Assembly: GCF_011682145.1 (NCBI RefSeq)
Contig: NZ_WHJH01000045.1
Span: 1 to 59,501, forward strand
Direction of reading: 5' to 3'
Source of the DNA: Massilia mucilaginosa
Lineage (GTDB): Bacteria; Pseudomonadota; Gammaproteobacteria; Burkholderiales; Burkholderiaceae_D
Length of the DNA stretch: 59,501 bases
Position 1 is the stretch's first letter, and each line of letters begins with the position of its first letter. A model generated the notes under the pieces. That model saw only the letters and a program-made list of their open reading frames with translations. It was not told the origin of the DNA and searched no databases. This document shows, in pieces, positions 1-7,396 of this stretch. Made by a program: the position numbers and the translations under genes.

Positions 1-103
1 GGCGCCGTGGGGGGGGGGCCGGCGGGGGGTCGTGGCGCCCCCCCGGGCCCACCCGGGGGGCCGGGCGGGCGCGGCCCCGCCCCCGGGGGGGCCACGGACG
101 GGG
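1..103. other. G/C homopolymer-rich contig end
   Basis: This stretch is almost entirely G and C, with runs of up to ten G, and only a handful of A or T bases. Ordinary high-GC coding sequence begins immediately after it. No coherent gene or family is visible here; open frames on both strands are composition artefacts. It most likely reflects low-quality read ends or an assembly edge rather than biology. Confidence 0.6.
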
Positions 104-117
104 TAGGTGGTATCGGC

Positions 118-2409
118 TTAGAAGCGGAAATTCGCCGTCAAACTGGCCGAGCGTGGCGCGCCCGGCGTGTAGCGATAGCCGCTCTTGTTAATCTGCGCAA
201 TGTACTCCTTGTCCGCCAGATTGTACAAGTTCAGCTGCAGGTCCACATTCTTGCTCACGCTGTACGACGCCATCGCATCGACCACCCAGTACGCATCGGC
301 AAAGGCCGGCGTGCCCACCGCGCCATCGGTGCCGCGCAGCAGCTTGCCGACGTAACGCGCGCCGCCGCCCACTTTCAGGCCCATCGGCAGGGTGTACGAG
401 GTCCACGAGGTGAACGCATCCTTCGGCGTGTAGTTCAGGTTGTTGATGCCGCTGGCGGTGACGACCTTGCCGTTGCGCACTTCCGTATCCATGCGGGCAT
501 AACCGGCACTGACCAGCCAGTTGCGCGCCACTTCACCGGTCACGCCCAGCTCGATCCCCTTCACTTGCTTGCGCCCGGTCTGGTAGTACAGCAGATCCAC
601 CGGATCCTGCTCCAGCTCGTTCTTGACGGTGGTCTTGTATACCGCCGCCGTGACGGACAGCTTTTGCTTGAGGAAATCCCACTTGGTGCCGATTTCGGTC
701 GTGGTCGATTGCTGCGGATCGTATTTCGGGTTCGAGGCGCTGTTGGCGGAGCTCGACAAGGTGAAGTTGGTGCCCGGCGGCTGTTTCGACGTGGCAATCA
801 GGGCGTATATGCTGCTGTCCTTGGTCGGCTTGTACAGGGCCGAGATCTTGCCGTTGCCGACCGTGTCGCTCAGCTTCAGCTTGGTCGGCACCAGAGTGCC
901 CACCGGCAAGGTCGGATTGGCCGCGGCGGTCGACAGGCTGGTGGCGTTGTAGTTCACGTTGAAGTGGTCCATGCGGCCACCCACGTTGAAGATCCACTGC
1001 TCGCCCAGTTTGATGGTATCGAACAGGTACACGCTCTGGGTATCGACCTTGGAATTGGTGCCCGCGCCGTTGCGCACCAGGTTCAGCCCGGTGATCGGCG
1101 AGTACGGGTTCGGCGCGTACAGCGAGTCGACCGCCATCGTGCCGGCACCAAGGTAGCTGTAATTGGTCTGCTCTTCGCTGGTCAGCTCCAGGCCGCCCAC
1201 CAAGGTGTGCTTCAGCCCGCCCATGTCCAGGTTGACCGTCGCCACGCTCTGGTTGGTCAGAATGGTGTTGGACTGGTCCTTGACGGTACGGTTGCCGCGC
1301 GTGATGGTCCAGCTGGACGGATCGTTGACGTTCGGCGTTTTCAGGTTGGCGCTGGTGCCCATGAAGGCGGTCAGCAGGTAATCCTGCGAGGTCTTGCCGT
1401 AGCGCGTGGTGTTCTGCAATTTCACGGTCGGCGAGAAATCATGCTCGACCTTGACGGTGAACATGTCGGCCTTGACCTTGTCGTAGTCGCTGGCCGAACC
1501 GTAGAAATTCTCCGGGTTGACCGGCGCCGCCGTGGTCAGGAAGGTGCGCGCATCCGGGCTCTTGTAGCCGGGCAGGCCGATGGTCGGCACGCCGCCGGTC
1601 GGCACATTGTCCTGGTCCACGTGCAGGTAGTTCAGGTAAATCCGGGTCGGGCTGTTCAGGCCGAAGGCGAGCGACGGCGCCAGCGCCCAGCGCTTGTTGT
1701 TGACCACATCGCGCCCCGGCGTGCCGCTGTCCTGCGCCAGCGCGTTGAGGCGGAAGGCGACGCCTTTTTCGGCGCTCAAGACGCTCGCGTAATCGAGCGT
1801 GGCGCGCTTTTGCTTGCCACTGCCGGCCACCACGGTGCCGGTGGTGCCGGACTCCATGACCGCCTGCTTGGTCACCATGTTGACCGAGCCGGTCGGCGAC
1901 GCGCGCCCGGTGTCGGTGCCGGCCGGGCCCTTGAGCACGTCGAGCTGTTCGACGTTGAACACGTCGCGCGAAATCGAACCGATGTCGCGCACGCCATCGA
2001 CAAAAATGCTGGTCGAGGAATCGAAGCCGCGCATGTAGATGGTGTCGCCGGTGGTGGTGTTGCCGTTTTCGCCGAGGAAGAAGGTGCCCACGCCAGGCGT
2101 GTTGCGCAGCGCTTCGGTCAGGGTCACCGCGCCTTGCTGCATGATCAGCTCTTTCTTGATCACGGTGACCGTTTGCGCGGTGTTGAGCAGGATTTCGGTG
2201 TACTTGGGCGAGGCGGCGCGTTCGGCCTTGAAGTCGTTGGTGGTTTCTTCACCGGTTTTGCTGACGACCCGCACTTCCGGCAGGCTTTTGGCCTGGGGCG
2301 CGTCGGTGGCGGCATGGGCCGCTACCGGGACCAGCAGCGCGGCAAGCGCGGCGCTCATGTGTTGATTGAAACGGGATTGCGCGTGCTTGCGGCTTTTGAT
2401 CGGGGCCAT
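118..2409 (-). CDS. TonB-dependent catecholate siderophore receptor (Fiu-like)
   Basis: A 763-residue outer-membrane receptor, predicted to import ferric catecholate siderophores using TonB energy. The chosen ATG at 2409 follows a GAGAAG ribosome site and opens a signal peptide ending near AAHAA. An upstream in-frame ATG at 2463 would add 18 residues and lacks this site. The plug domain follows, with ALRNTPGVGTFF, IYMRGFDSS, IFVDGVRD and VLKGPAGTDTGRASPTG, which resemble Fiu. The beta-barrel ends in the terminal Phe (TANFRF) typical of outer-membrane proteins. A strong Fur box lies 77 bases upstream, so iron repression is expected. It sits just downstream of a reductase/PepSY/ApbE operon on the same strand. 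The exact siderophore cannot be read from sequence. Confidence 0.9.
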   Translation of the reverse strand: MAPIKSRKHAQSRFNQHMSAALAALLVPVAAHAATDAPQAKSLPEVRVVSKTGEETTNDFKAERAASPKYTEILLNTAQTVTVIKKELIMQQGAVTLTEALRNTPGVGTFFLGENGNTTTGDTIYMRGFDSSTSIFVDGVRDIGSISRDVFNVEQLDVLKGPAGTDTGRASPTGSVNMVTKQAVMESGTTGTVVAGSGKQKRATLDYASVLSAEKGVAFRLNALAQDSGTPGRDVVNNKRWALAPSLAFGLNSPTRIYLNYLHVDQDNVPTGGVPTIGLPGYKSPDARTFLTTAAPVNPENFYGSASDYDKVKADMFTVKVEHDFSPTVKLQNTTRYGKTSQDYLLTAFMGTSANLKTPNVNDPSSWTITRGNRTVKDQSNTILTNQSVATVNLDMGGLKHTLVGGLELTSEEQTNYSYLGAGTMAVDSLYAPNPYSPITGLNLVRNGAGTNSKVDTQSVYLFDTIKLGEQWIFNVGGRMDHFNVNYNATSLSTAAANPTLPVGTLVPTKLKLSDTVGNGKISALYKPTKDSSIYALIATSKQPPGTNFTLSSSANSASNPKYDPQQSTTTEIGTKWDFLKQKLSVTAAVYKTTVKNELEQDPVDLLYYQTGRKQVKGIELGVTGEVARNWLVSAGYARMDTEVRNGKVVTASGINNLNYTPKDAFTSWTSYTLPMGLKVGGGARYVGKLLRGTDGAVGTPAFADAYWVVDAMASYSVSKNVDLQLNLYNLADKEYIAQINKSGYRYTPGAPRSASLTANFRF

Positions 2410-2485
2410 CTGCTTCTCTTCGGATAGGGTGGATTGGACATAAATTGCCAACAATCTAGTCATTGTAGGGGAAATGTAAAACTAT

Positions 2486-2504
2486 GTAAATGAGAATCGT
2501 TATC
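2486..2504 (-). promoter_or_regulatory. Fur box upstream of the TonB receptor
   Basis: The 19 bases GTAAATGAGAATCGTTATC match the classical Fur consensus GATAATGATAATCATTATC at 15 of 19 positions. The site is about 77 bases upstream of the receptor start codon, in the 170-base gap between the receptor and the reductase gene. Confidence 0.8.
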
Positions 2505-2580
2505 AATATAATTCTTATTCGCATCTGATAAAATCGGCAAACTTATGCTTTTTGCATATTTTTTGCTGTGAAAAGCGGCA

Positions 2581-3933
2581 TCAGTACACGTCGCGCCGAT
2601 AGCGGCCGGCCTGGTCGAGCACGGCCACGGTGTCGGCGCCGAGCACCGTTTCCAGGGTGGCGTGGACGGCGCCGGCCATGCCCTGCAGGCTGCCGCAGAC
2701 GTAGATGGCGGCGCCATCGGCCACCCACGCGCGCAGTTCGGCGGCCTGCGCCGCCAGCGCGTGCTGCACATAGCGCTCGCTGCCGCCATCGCGTGAAAAC
2801 ACCAGGCTGACGGCGTCCAGCATGCCGGCCTGGCGCCACGCGGCGATGTCGCCGGCGCAGAAGTGATCGTGCGCGGCCTGGCGCTCGCCGAACAGCAGCC
2901 AGTTGCGCGCTTGGCCCGCCTCGGCGCGCCTTTGCAGGTGCGCGCGCAGGCCGGCGATGCCGGTGCCGTTGCCGATCAAAATCAGCGGCCGTTGCGTGTT
3001 GTCGCCGATCCGGAAGCGGCTGTGCTGGCGCACGCGCAGCAGCACCGGCGCGCCTTCCCGCGCCTCGCGGCACAGCCAGCCCGATGCCAGCCCCAGGCTG
3101 CCATCGTCGCGCGCGTGCAGGCGCACCAGCAAGGACAGACAGCCTTCGGCCATGGTCGAGGCAATCGAATACTCGCGCGGATAGTCCGGGTCGCCCGGCG
3201 CGCTCACCTGCACCAGGTCGCCCGCTTCCCATGCGGGCAATTCGCCTGCGGCCGGCAGCAGGTCGATGCGGTACACCGGGGCGCCCGCGCTGCCGGGGTT
3301 GAGCAGGCGGCGCGCGGCGATGCGCCAGTCGCCGTAGGCTGGCGCGCTCCAGTCGGGGGCGTCGCTGGTTCCGGCCAGGTGGCTCAGGTGATGCTGCCAG
3401 GCCTCGATGGCGGCGCCGCGTCCGCGGTCCACCTCGATCCGCGCGAACAGCGCCTGCGCGCCGCGCGCTTGCAGGGCGGCGTCCAGGCGGCGCCCGAAGC
3501 CGCAGTAGTTGGCATAGGTGCTGTCGCCCAGTGCCAGCAGCGCGTAGTGCAGCTGGCCGAGCGCCATGCCCGGGTCGTCGAGCAGGCGCGCCAGGCGCGC
3601 CGCGCTGTCGGGCGCATCGCCCTCGCCGTAGGTGCTGGCGATGAACAGGATGCGCGCCGCGCCGCGCAGGGTGGCTTCGTCGAGTTGCTCGACGCTGATC
3701 GCGCGCGCCGACAGGCCGCCGGTGCGCAAGGTCGCCACGGTGTGTCCGGCCAGCGCTTCGCCGGTGCCGGTCTGGCTGGCGTAAGCCACCAGCCAGTCGG
3801 CAGCCGCGCCGCCGCTGTCCTGGGGACGCTTGCCGGCGGCGCGGCGCGCGCGCAACAGGGTCAGGCACATGCCCGCGTAAGCCGCAACGGCGGCGGCGGC
3901 GCCGCCCCAGCGGACCGGATCGACAGTCATCAT
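2581..3933 (-). CDS. Membrane-anchored flavodoxin/NADPH flavin reductase (CysJ-like)
   Basis: A 450-residue diflavin-type reductase. An N-terminal hydrophobic helix (about residues 9-28) is followed by a flavodoxin domain with SQTGTGEA and ASTYGEGDAPDSA (FMN phosphate and CPR-type loops). Next come a FAD-binding domain with REYSIAS and an NADPH domain with LIGNGTGIAGLR and YVCGSLQGM. The architecture matches sulfite reductase flavoproteins, but no cysI lies nearby. Its ATG overlaps the stop of the upstream ApbE gene (ATGA), so the two are translationally coupled. Context (PepSY, ApbE, DUF2271, siderophore receptor, Fur boxes) suggests it feeds NADPH electrons to a membrane flavin or iron-reducing chain; that role is inference. 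Confidence 0.85.
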   Translation of the reverse strand: MMTVDPVRWGGAAAAVAAYAGMCLTLLRARRAAGKRPQDSGGAAADWLVAYASQTGTGEALAGHTVATLRTGGLSARAISVEQLDEATLRGAARILFIASTYGEGDAPDSAARLARLLDDPGMALGQLHYALLALGDSTYANYCGFGRRLDAALQARGAQALFARIEVDRGRGAAIEAWQHHLSHLAGTSDAPDWSAPAYGDWRIAARRLLNPGSAGAPVYRIDLLPAAGELPAWEAGDLVQVSAPGDPDYPREYSIASTMAEGCLSLLVRLHARDDGSLGLASGWLCREAREGAPVLLRVRQHSRFRIGDNTQRPLILIGNGTGIAGLRAHLQRRAEAGQARNWLLFGERQAAHDHFCAGDIAAWRQAGMLDAVSLVFSRDGGSERYVQHALAAQAAELRAWVADGAAIYVCGSLQGMAGAVHATLETVLGADTVAVLDQAGRYRRDVY

Positions 3934-4940
3934 TGCAGTAATTCCTTGTAGGCGCTGGAGAGCACTTCGCGCAGGCCGCCGTCATGGCGCAGCAGGAAGC
4001 GCGCGGCCAGCGTTTGTTTTTCGGCCAGCGCCAGACCCTCTTCGGGGCCGAGCACCGACAGCGCGGTCGAGAGCGCGTCGGCCGCCATGCATTCGGCATG
4101 CAGCACGGTGACCGATGCGACGTCGTTGCGGATCGGCGCGCCGCTGCGCGGATCGAGCGTGTGCGAGGCGCGCTGGCCGCCATGCTCGAAGTAGCGCCGG
4201 TAGTCGCCCGAGGTGGCGATCGCCAGGCCATGCAGCGCCACCGTGGTCGGGCCGGCGCCGTCGCCCGCGCCGGGCACGCCTTCGAGCGCGACCCACCACG
4301 GCTGGCCGTCGGCCTTGGTGCCGGCGCCGCGCAGCTCGCCGCCGATCTCCACCAGATAGTGAAACAGTCCCTGCGCTTCCAGGCAGCGCGCCAGCAGGTC
4401 CACCGCGTAGCCCTTGGCGACCGACGACAGGTCGATCTGCACGCCGCCCGGTTGCAGCGCGCGCCGGCTGGCGCGGTCCAGTTGCAGGCGCTGGCGGTCG
4501 GCGCGCGCCACGATGGCTTGCGTTGCCGCCGCCAGCGGCGCGTAGAAATTGGCTTCGTTGTAGCGCTGGCGCGCGCCGAAGCCCCAGGCGTTGACCAGCG
4601 CCCCCGCGCACGGATCGTAGGCGCCGCCGCTGGCCTCGGCCACCTCCAGCGCGTAACTGAGCACGGTGAAAAATGCATCCGGCAGGCGATGCCAGTTGCC
4701 GGCCGGGGCGCTGTTGAAGCGGCTCAGGTTCGAGTCGCGTTCCCAGTGGCTCATTTGCGCCACCACCAGGTCGAGCTGGCGCTGCAAGGCTTCCAGCACG
4801 GTCGGGGCGGCGTCGGGCGGCGCCATCACCCGCGCCGACCAGCTGGTGCCCATGGTGGCGCCGCCCAGCTCATGGAGCACGCTGGTGCGCGGCGGCAGGG
4901 CCGGCGCGATGGCCAGCGGAACGAGGACGCGGCGATTCAT
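3930..4940 (-). CDS. apbE: ApbE family FAD:protein FMN transferase
   Basis: A 336-residue ApbE homologue, the enzyme that covalently attaches FMN from FAD to Thr in target flavoproteins. Family motifs are visible: TMGTSWSARV, DLSSVAKGYAVDLL, GGELRGAG, and SGDYRRYFEHGG followed by SHTLDPRSGAP. The N-terminus (MNRRVLVPLAIAPALPP) is only weakly hydrophobic and has no clear lipobox, so periplasmic export is uncertain. The gene lies in an operon between DUF4198 and the diflavin reductase. A plausible substrate is two genes upstream: the DUF2271 protein with a flavinylation-type motif. Confidence 0.92.
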   Translation of the reverse strand: MNRRVLVPLAIAPALPPRTSVLHELGGATMGTSWSARVMAPPDAAPTVLEALQRQLDLVVAQMSHWERDSNLSRFNSAPAGNWHRLPDAFFTVLSYALEVAEASGGAYDPCAGALVNAWGFGARQRYNEANFYAPLAAATQAIVARADRQRLQLDRASRRALQPGGVQIDLSSVAKGYAVDLLARCLEAQGLFHYLVEIGGELRGAGTKADGQPWWVALEGVPGAGDGAGPTTVALHGLAIATSGDYRRYFEHGGQRASHTLDPRSGAPIRNDVASVTVLHAECMAADALSTALSVLGPEEGLALAEKQTLAARFLLRHDGGLREVLSSAYKELLQ

Positions 4941-4950
4941 TGACGCTGGC

Positions 4951-5784
4951 TTACTCTGGCAGTATTTCGAGCGTGGCGGCGTAGCTGTAGCGGCGCGTCA
5001 CGGCCGGTGCGTCGGCCGCTGCCGCGCCTTTGGCCTGGGCCGCCGGGAAGCCGGCGTTGAGCCAGTACATGCCGGGCGCCGGCAAGGTCACCGCCACTTC
5101 GCCTTTGGCGTCGGTCTCCAGGCGCACTTCACCGAGCACGCCGCGATAGCGCACCCCGCCCGGAATCAGGCTGAAAGCGAACTTGGGCAGCGGCTTGCCA
5201 TCGAGCTGGAAGCGCCACCTGGCCGTTTCGCCGGCGCGCAGGTCGGTCGGATTGGTCAGCGCGATCATCTCCAGTCCCACGCCGCTCGGTTTCAGGGCGC
5301 CGTCGCTGGTCTTGTTGGCGCTGACAAACGTCTCCAGGCGCTGATGCGCGTAGGTGGTTTTCAGTTCTTGCGCATCGCCTGGCACTTCCTTGGCAAACGC
5401 TTCTTCGCTGCCACGGAAACGCTTGGTTTCGCCAGCCTTGTCCTTGTAGCTGGCCATGACGTTGCGGCTGACGATACTGATTTTGTAGGTGCCGTTCTTG
5501 GCCATCTTCAGGTCGAAGGTGCTGCGCTGCTTGCCCGTGTAGCCGGCCGGCGCTGGCGTGACCACGCCGTCCGGATCGGTGACGGTGGCCGCGTCGAGCT
5601 TGAGGGCGACGTGTTCGATCTCGAACAGGCCTTCCGAAATGGCGCCGTCGATGGTGACCCACGGCTCCTTCGCTTCGACCATGGTCGCCTGCGGATACAG
5701 CCAGCCCCGGTGGGCGGAGGCGCTCAGGGAGACGGCGGCCAGGGTCAGCGCGAGCAGGGTCTTTTTCATCATGGTGTTGGTCAT
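4951..5784 (-). CDS. DUF4198 domain periplasmic protein
   Basis: A 277-residue exported protein. A basic N-terminus (MMKKTLLALTL) leads into a signal peptide cleaved around ASA-HRGW. The mature start with HRGWLYP and a later beta-rich carrier-like part (GKPLPKFAFSLIPGG, PAPGMYWLNAGF) fit the DUF4198 family, often found beside TonB receptors and metal uptake genes. A GTG abutting the previous stop would add three residues; the ATG at 5784 is preferred, and an ATG pair at 5772 is possible. It lies between DUF2271 and ApbE in one transcription unit. Its molecular function is unknown; a periplasmic binding or scaffold role is inferred. Confidence 0.8.
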   Translation of the reverse strand: MTNTMMKKTLLALTLAAVSLSASAHRGWLYPQATMVEAKEPWVTIDGAISEGLFEIEHVALKLDAATVTDPDGVVTPAPAGYTGKQRSTFDLKMAKNGTYKISIVSRNVMASYKDKAGETKRFRGSEEAFAKEVPGDAQELKTTYAHQRLETFVSANKTSDGALKPSGVGLEMIALTNPTDLRAGETARWRFQLDGKPLPKFAFSLIPGGVRYRGVLGEVRLETDAKGEVAVTLPAPGMYWLNAGFPAAQAKGAAAADAPAVTRRYSYAATLEILPE

Positions 5785-5793
5785 TGTCTTCAC

Positions 5794-6309
5794 TTAAGGG
5801 GTGATCTGGAGGGAAACCGCGCCGAGTTCTTCCTTGCCGCGCGCGCTGAAGGTTTGCTTGCCCTTGAGCGGCAGGGAAAACGGCACGCGTACCAGTTCAC
5901 GGCCGCCCGATTCGCGCGCCGCTTCGATCACCAGCTTGTAGTCGCCGGCCGGCAGCTTGTCGATGCCGCTGCGCGCCGGGCCGAAGCTGATGGTCTGTTC
6001 GCCCGCCGAACGGGTGGCGCCGCTGACGCCATCCATCGGCAGTTCCACGTCGCGCCCGGCCTTGCGCCACCAGGTGCGCAGGTCCTTGACCCATTTGGTG
6101 CCGGCGTTGTCCTTCTTCTTGACGTCGTACAGCACCGACAGGTTGGCCGCCACGCTCTGGTCGGCGCGTTCCAGCCACATGGCCACGTAGGGCCGGTGGT
6201 ATTCGGCCACGTTCAGTTGCGGGATCTCGAACTTGACGGCCAGGTCGGCGCCGACGGCCCAGCTGCTCAGCATGGGAAGGGTAAGGGCAAGCGTGTGCTG
6301 TAGTTTCAT
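5794..6309 (-). CDS. DUF2271 protein with an ApbE-type flavinylation motif
   Basis: A 171-residue exported protein with a signal peptide (MKLQHTLALTLPMLSSWAVG, cleavage near AVGA) and a small beta-rich DUF2271 body (YVAMWLERADQSVAANLSVL). At residues 93-101 it has DGVSGATRS, which fits the D-x-x-(S/T)-G-A-(S/T)-x-(S/T) pattern flavinylated by ApbE; Thr99 would be the FMN acceptor. The next-but-one gene downstream encodes ApbE, and the gene just upstream encodes a PepSY membrane protein. I infer that it is a periplasmic FMN-carrying electron shuttle. The family assignment is firmer than the role. Confidence 0.85.
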   Translation of the reverse strand: MKLQHTLALTLPMLSSWAVGADLAVKFEIPQLNVAEYHRPYVAMWLERADQSVAANLSVLYDVKKKDNAGTKWVKDLRTWWRKAGRDVELPMDGVSGATRSAGEQTISFGPARSGIDKLPAGDYKLVIEAARESGGRELVRVPFSLPLKGKQTFSARGKEELGAVSLQITP

Positions 6310-6331
6310 GGGTGGCAGACGTAGTGGGTAA

Positions 6332-6970
6332 TTAGTGAGTAAACAGGAGGGCGAGCAGCAGCGGCAGCAGGATGCCGGCGCCGATCACCGGCCAGGTGGA
6401 CGGGCGGTTGGCGGCGTGCAGTTTCATGATCAGGAAACCGGTCAGCGAAAACACCACGCAGGCCACCGCGAAAATATCGATGAACCAGCTCCACACCGGG
6501 CCGGCGTTGCGGCCCTTGTGCAGGTCGTTGAGCCAGGAGACCATGCCGCGGTCGGTCTTTTCGAATTCGGCGGCGCCGTCGACGGCGATGCGCAGCCAGG
6601 CGTCGCCGCCGGGCCGGGGCAGGGCGACGTAGGCGTCTTCCTCGGTCCATTCGGCGTCGATGGCGCCGAGGTCCAGCCCGAACTCGCGGTCGGCCCAGCT
6701 GGCCACGCGCGCCGGCAGCGGGGCGCGCGCGTCCACGTGTTCGGTGGCGGCCTGCTTCAGGTCGCGCAGCAGGGGCGCGGGCAGGGTGGCCTTGCGCTTG
6801 GTCACGGCCGGCTTGGCTTCGATCTGGGTGGCGTGGTTGAGCGTGATGCCGGTGATGCTGAACAAGAGCATCCCCATCAGGCACAAGGCCGAGCTGATCC
6901 AGTGCCAGCGGTGCAGGTTCTTGAGCCAGGCGGCGCGGCTGGCGCTGGGGAGCGTGGCAGGGGAGGACAT
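6332..6970 (-). CDS. PepSY-associated TM helix protein
   Basis: A 212-residue membrane protein. The N-terminal segment WLKNLHRWHWISSALCLMGM with a following hydrophobic helix is typical of PepSY_TM proteins. It is followed by a periplasmic PepSY-like domain (about 55-145), then WLNDLHKGRNAGPVWSWFID and two more hydrophobic helices at the C-terminus. His residues near the helices (HRWHW, LNDLHKG) could bind heme. Such proteins accompany siderophore receptors and reductases and are thought to pass electrons or help ferric-siderophore reduction. It is the first gene after a near-perfect Fur palindrome, so it leads an iron-repressed operon. Confidence 0.88.
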   Translation of the reverse strand: MSSPATLPSASRAAWLKNLHRWHWISSALCLMGMLLFSITGITLNHATQIEAKPAVTKRKATLPAPLLRDLKQAATEHVDARAPLPARVASWADREFGLDLGAIDAEWTEEDAYVALPRPGGDAWLRIAVDGAAEFEKTDRGMVSWLNDLHKGRNAGPVWSWFIDIFAVACVVFSLTGFLIMKLHAANRPSTWPVIGAGILLPLLLALLFTH

Positions 6971-6997
6971 TCGGTGCTTCCGTCAACGAGCTAAACG

Positions 6998-7020
6998 CAA
7001 ATGATAACTATTATCATTTG
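6998..7020 (-). promoter_or_regulatory. Fur box upstream of the PepSY-ApbE operon
   Basis: A 23-base near-perfect palindrome with 10-base arms (CAAATGATAA / TTATCATTTG) around a 3-base centre. The core at 7002-7016, TGATAACTATTATCA, matches the 7-1-7 Fur motif TGATAATnATTATCA at every specified base but one. It lies about 30 bases upstream of the PepSY start codon, a position suited to repression by Fur-Fe2+. Confidence 0.88.
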
Positions 7021-7253
7021 TGCGGTCAATGGCATCAAGGCACATTTACAATACGCAACAATCGCTTGTTTTCACCCACACAGGCCCGATATTGTCCGTG
7101 AGCTGGCGCAAGAAATCACCGCGTTGACTATCCATAAACTTGTGCAAAGTCAAACTATTCGCGGCCAAGCCGTGGTTTTGGCATCGCCCAATACAAAAAG
7201 ATGATCGGCAACTTTTTTCGCGGGGTGGAATGTTAGGCTACAATACGCGTGCT
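7021..7253. other. Intergenic region between the iron operon and sucA leader
   Basis: This part of the 376-base divergent gap contains no convincing gene. A TTGACT/AGTCAA dyad (7124-7129 and 7148-7153) and a TACAAT hexamer at 7239-7244 are visible. The latter could be the -10 element of the sucA promoter, with transcription starting near 7251, but no good -35 element is seen. Confidence 0.4.
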
Positions 7254-7396
7254 ATTCTTCCGACGTCGTAAGAATGCTGCGAGCTTTACAAGTCCTTCCC
7301 CACAACTTGATGTGCAATCCGCTAACCGGTCAGGCCGTGTCGCGGAAGGTTAGATTAACCCGCCAAACTCGCGAAGCGCGAAGAAAGGTGAGCAAG
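7254..7396 (+). ncRNA. Structured 5' leader of sucA (candidate sucA RNA motif)
   Basis: The leader begins with a 22-base imperfect palindrome (7254-7275; arms ATTCTT/AAGAAT around GACGTC). Further on, CTAACC (7322-7327) and TAACC (7356-7360) can each pair with the same GGTTAG/GGTTA (7348-7353), giving two mutually exclusive hairpins. A TCGCG-AAG-CGCGA hairpin (7369-7381) ends just before the ribosome site AAAGGTGA. A conserved sucA RNA motif is known in Burkholderiales sucA 5' UTRs; this leader is in the right place in the right order of bacteria, but I did not check it against the motif model. Confidence 0.5.

Noticed and set aside
7-2427. Long plus-strand open frame opposite the TonB receptor
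   Set aside because: Antisense shadow typical of high-GC coding DNA; low-complexity Arg/Gly/Ala/Val composition, no domain, while the minus strand encodes a complete receptor.
2543-4678. 711-codon minus-strand frame spanning the reductase and ApbE genes
   Set aside because: Arg/Ala-rich out-of-frame reading across two genes with clear motifs in other frames.
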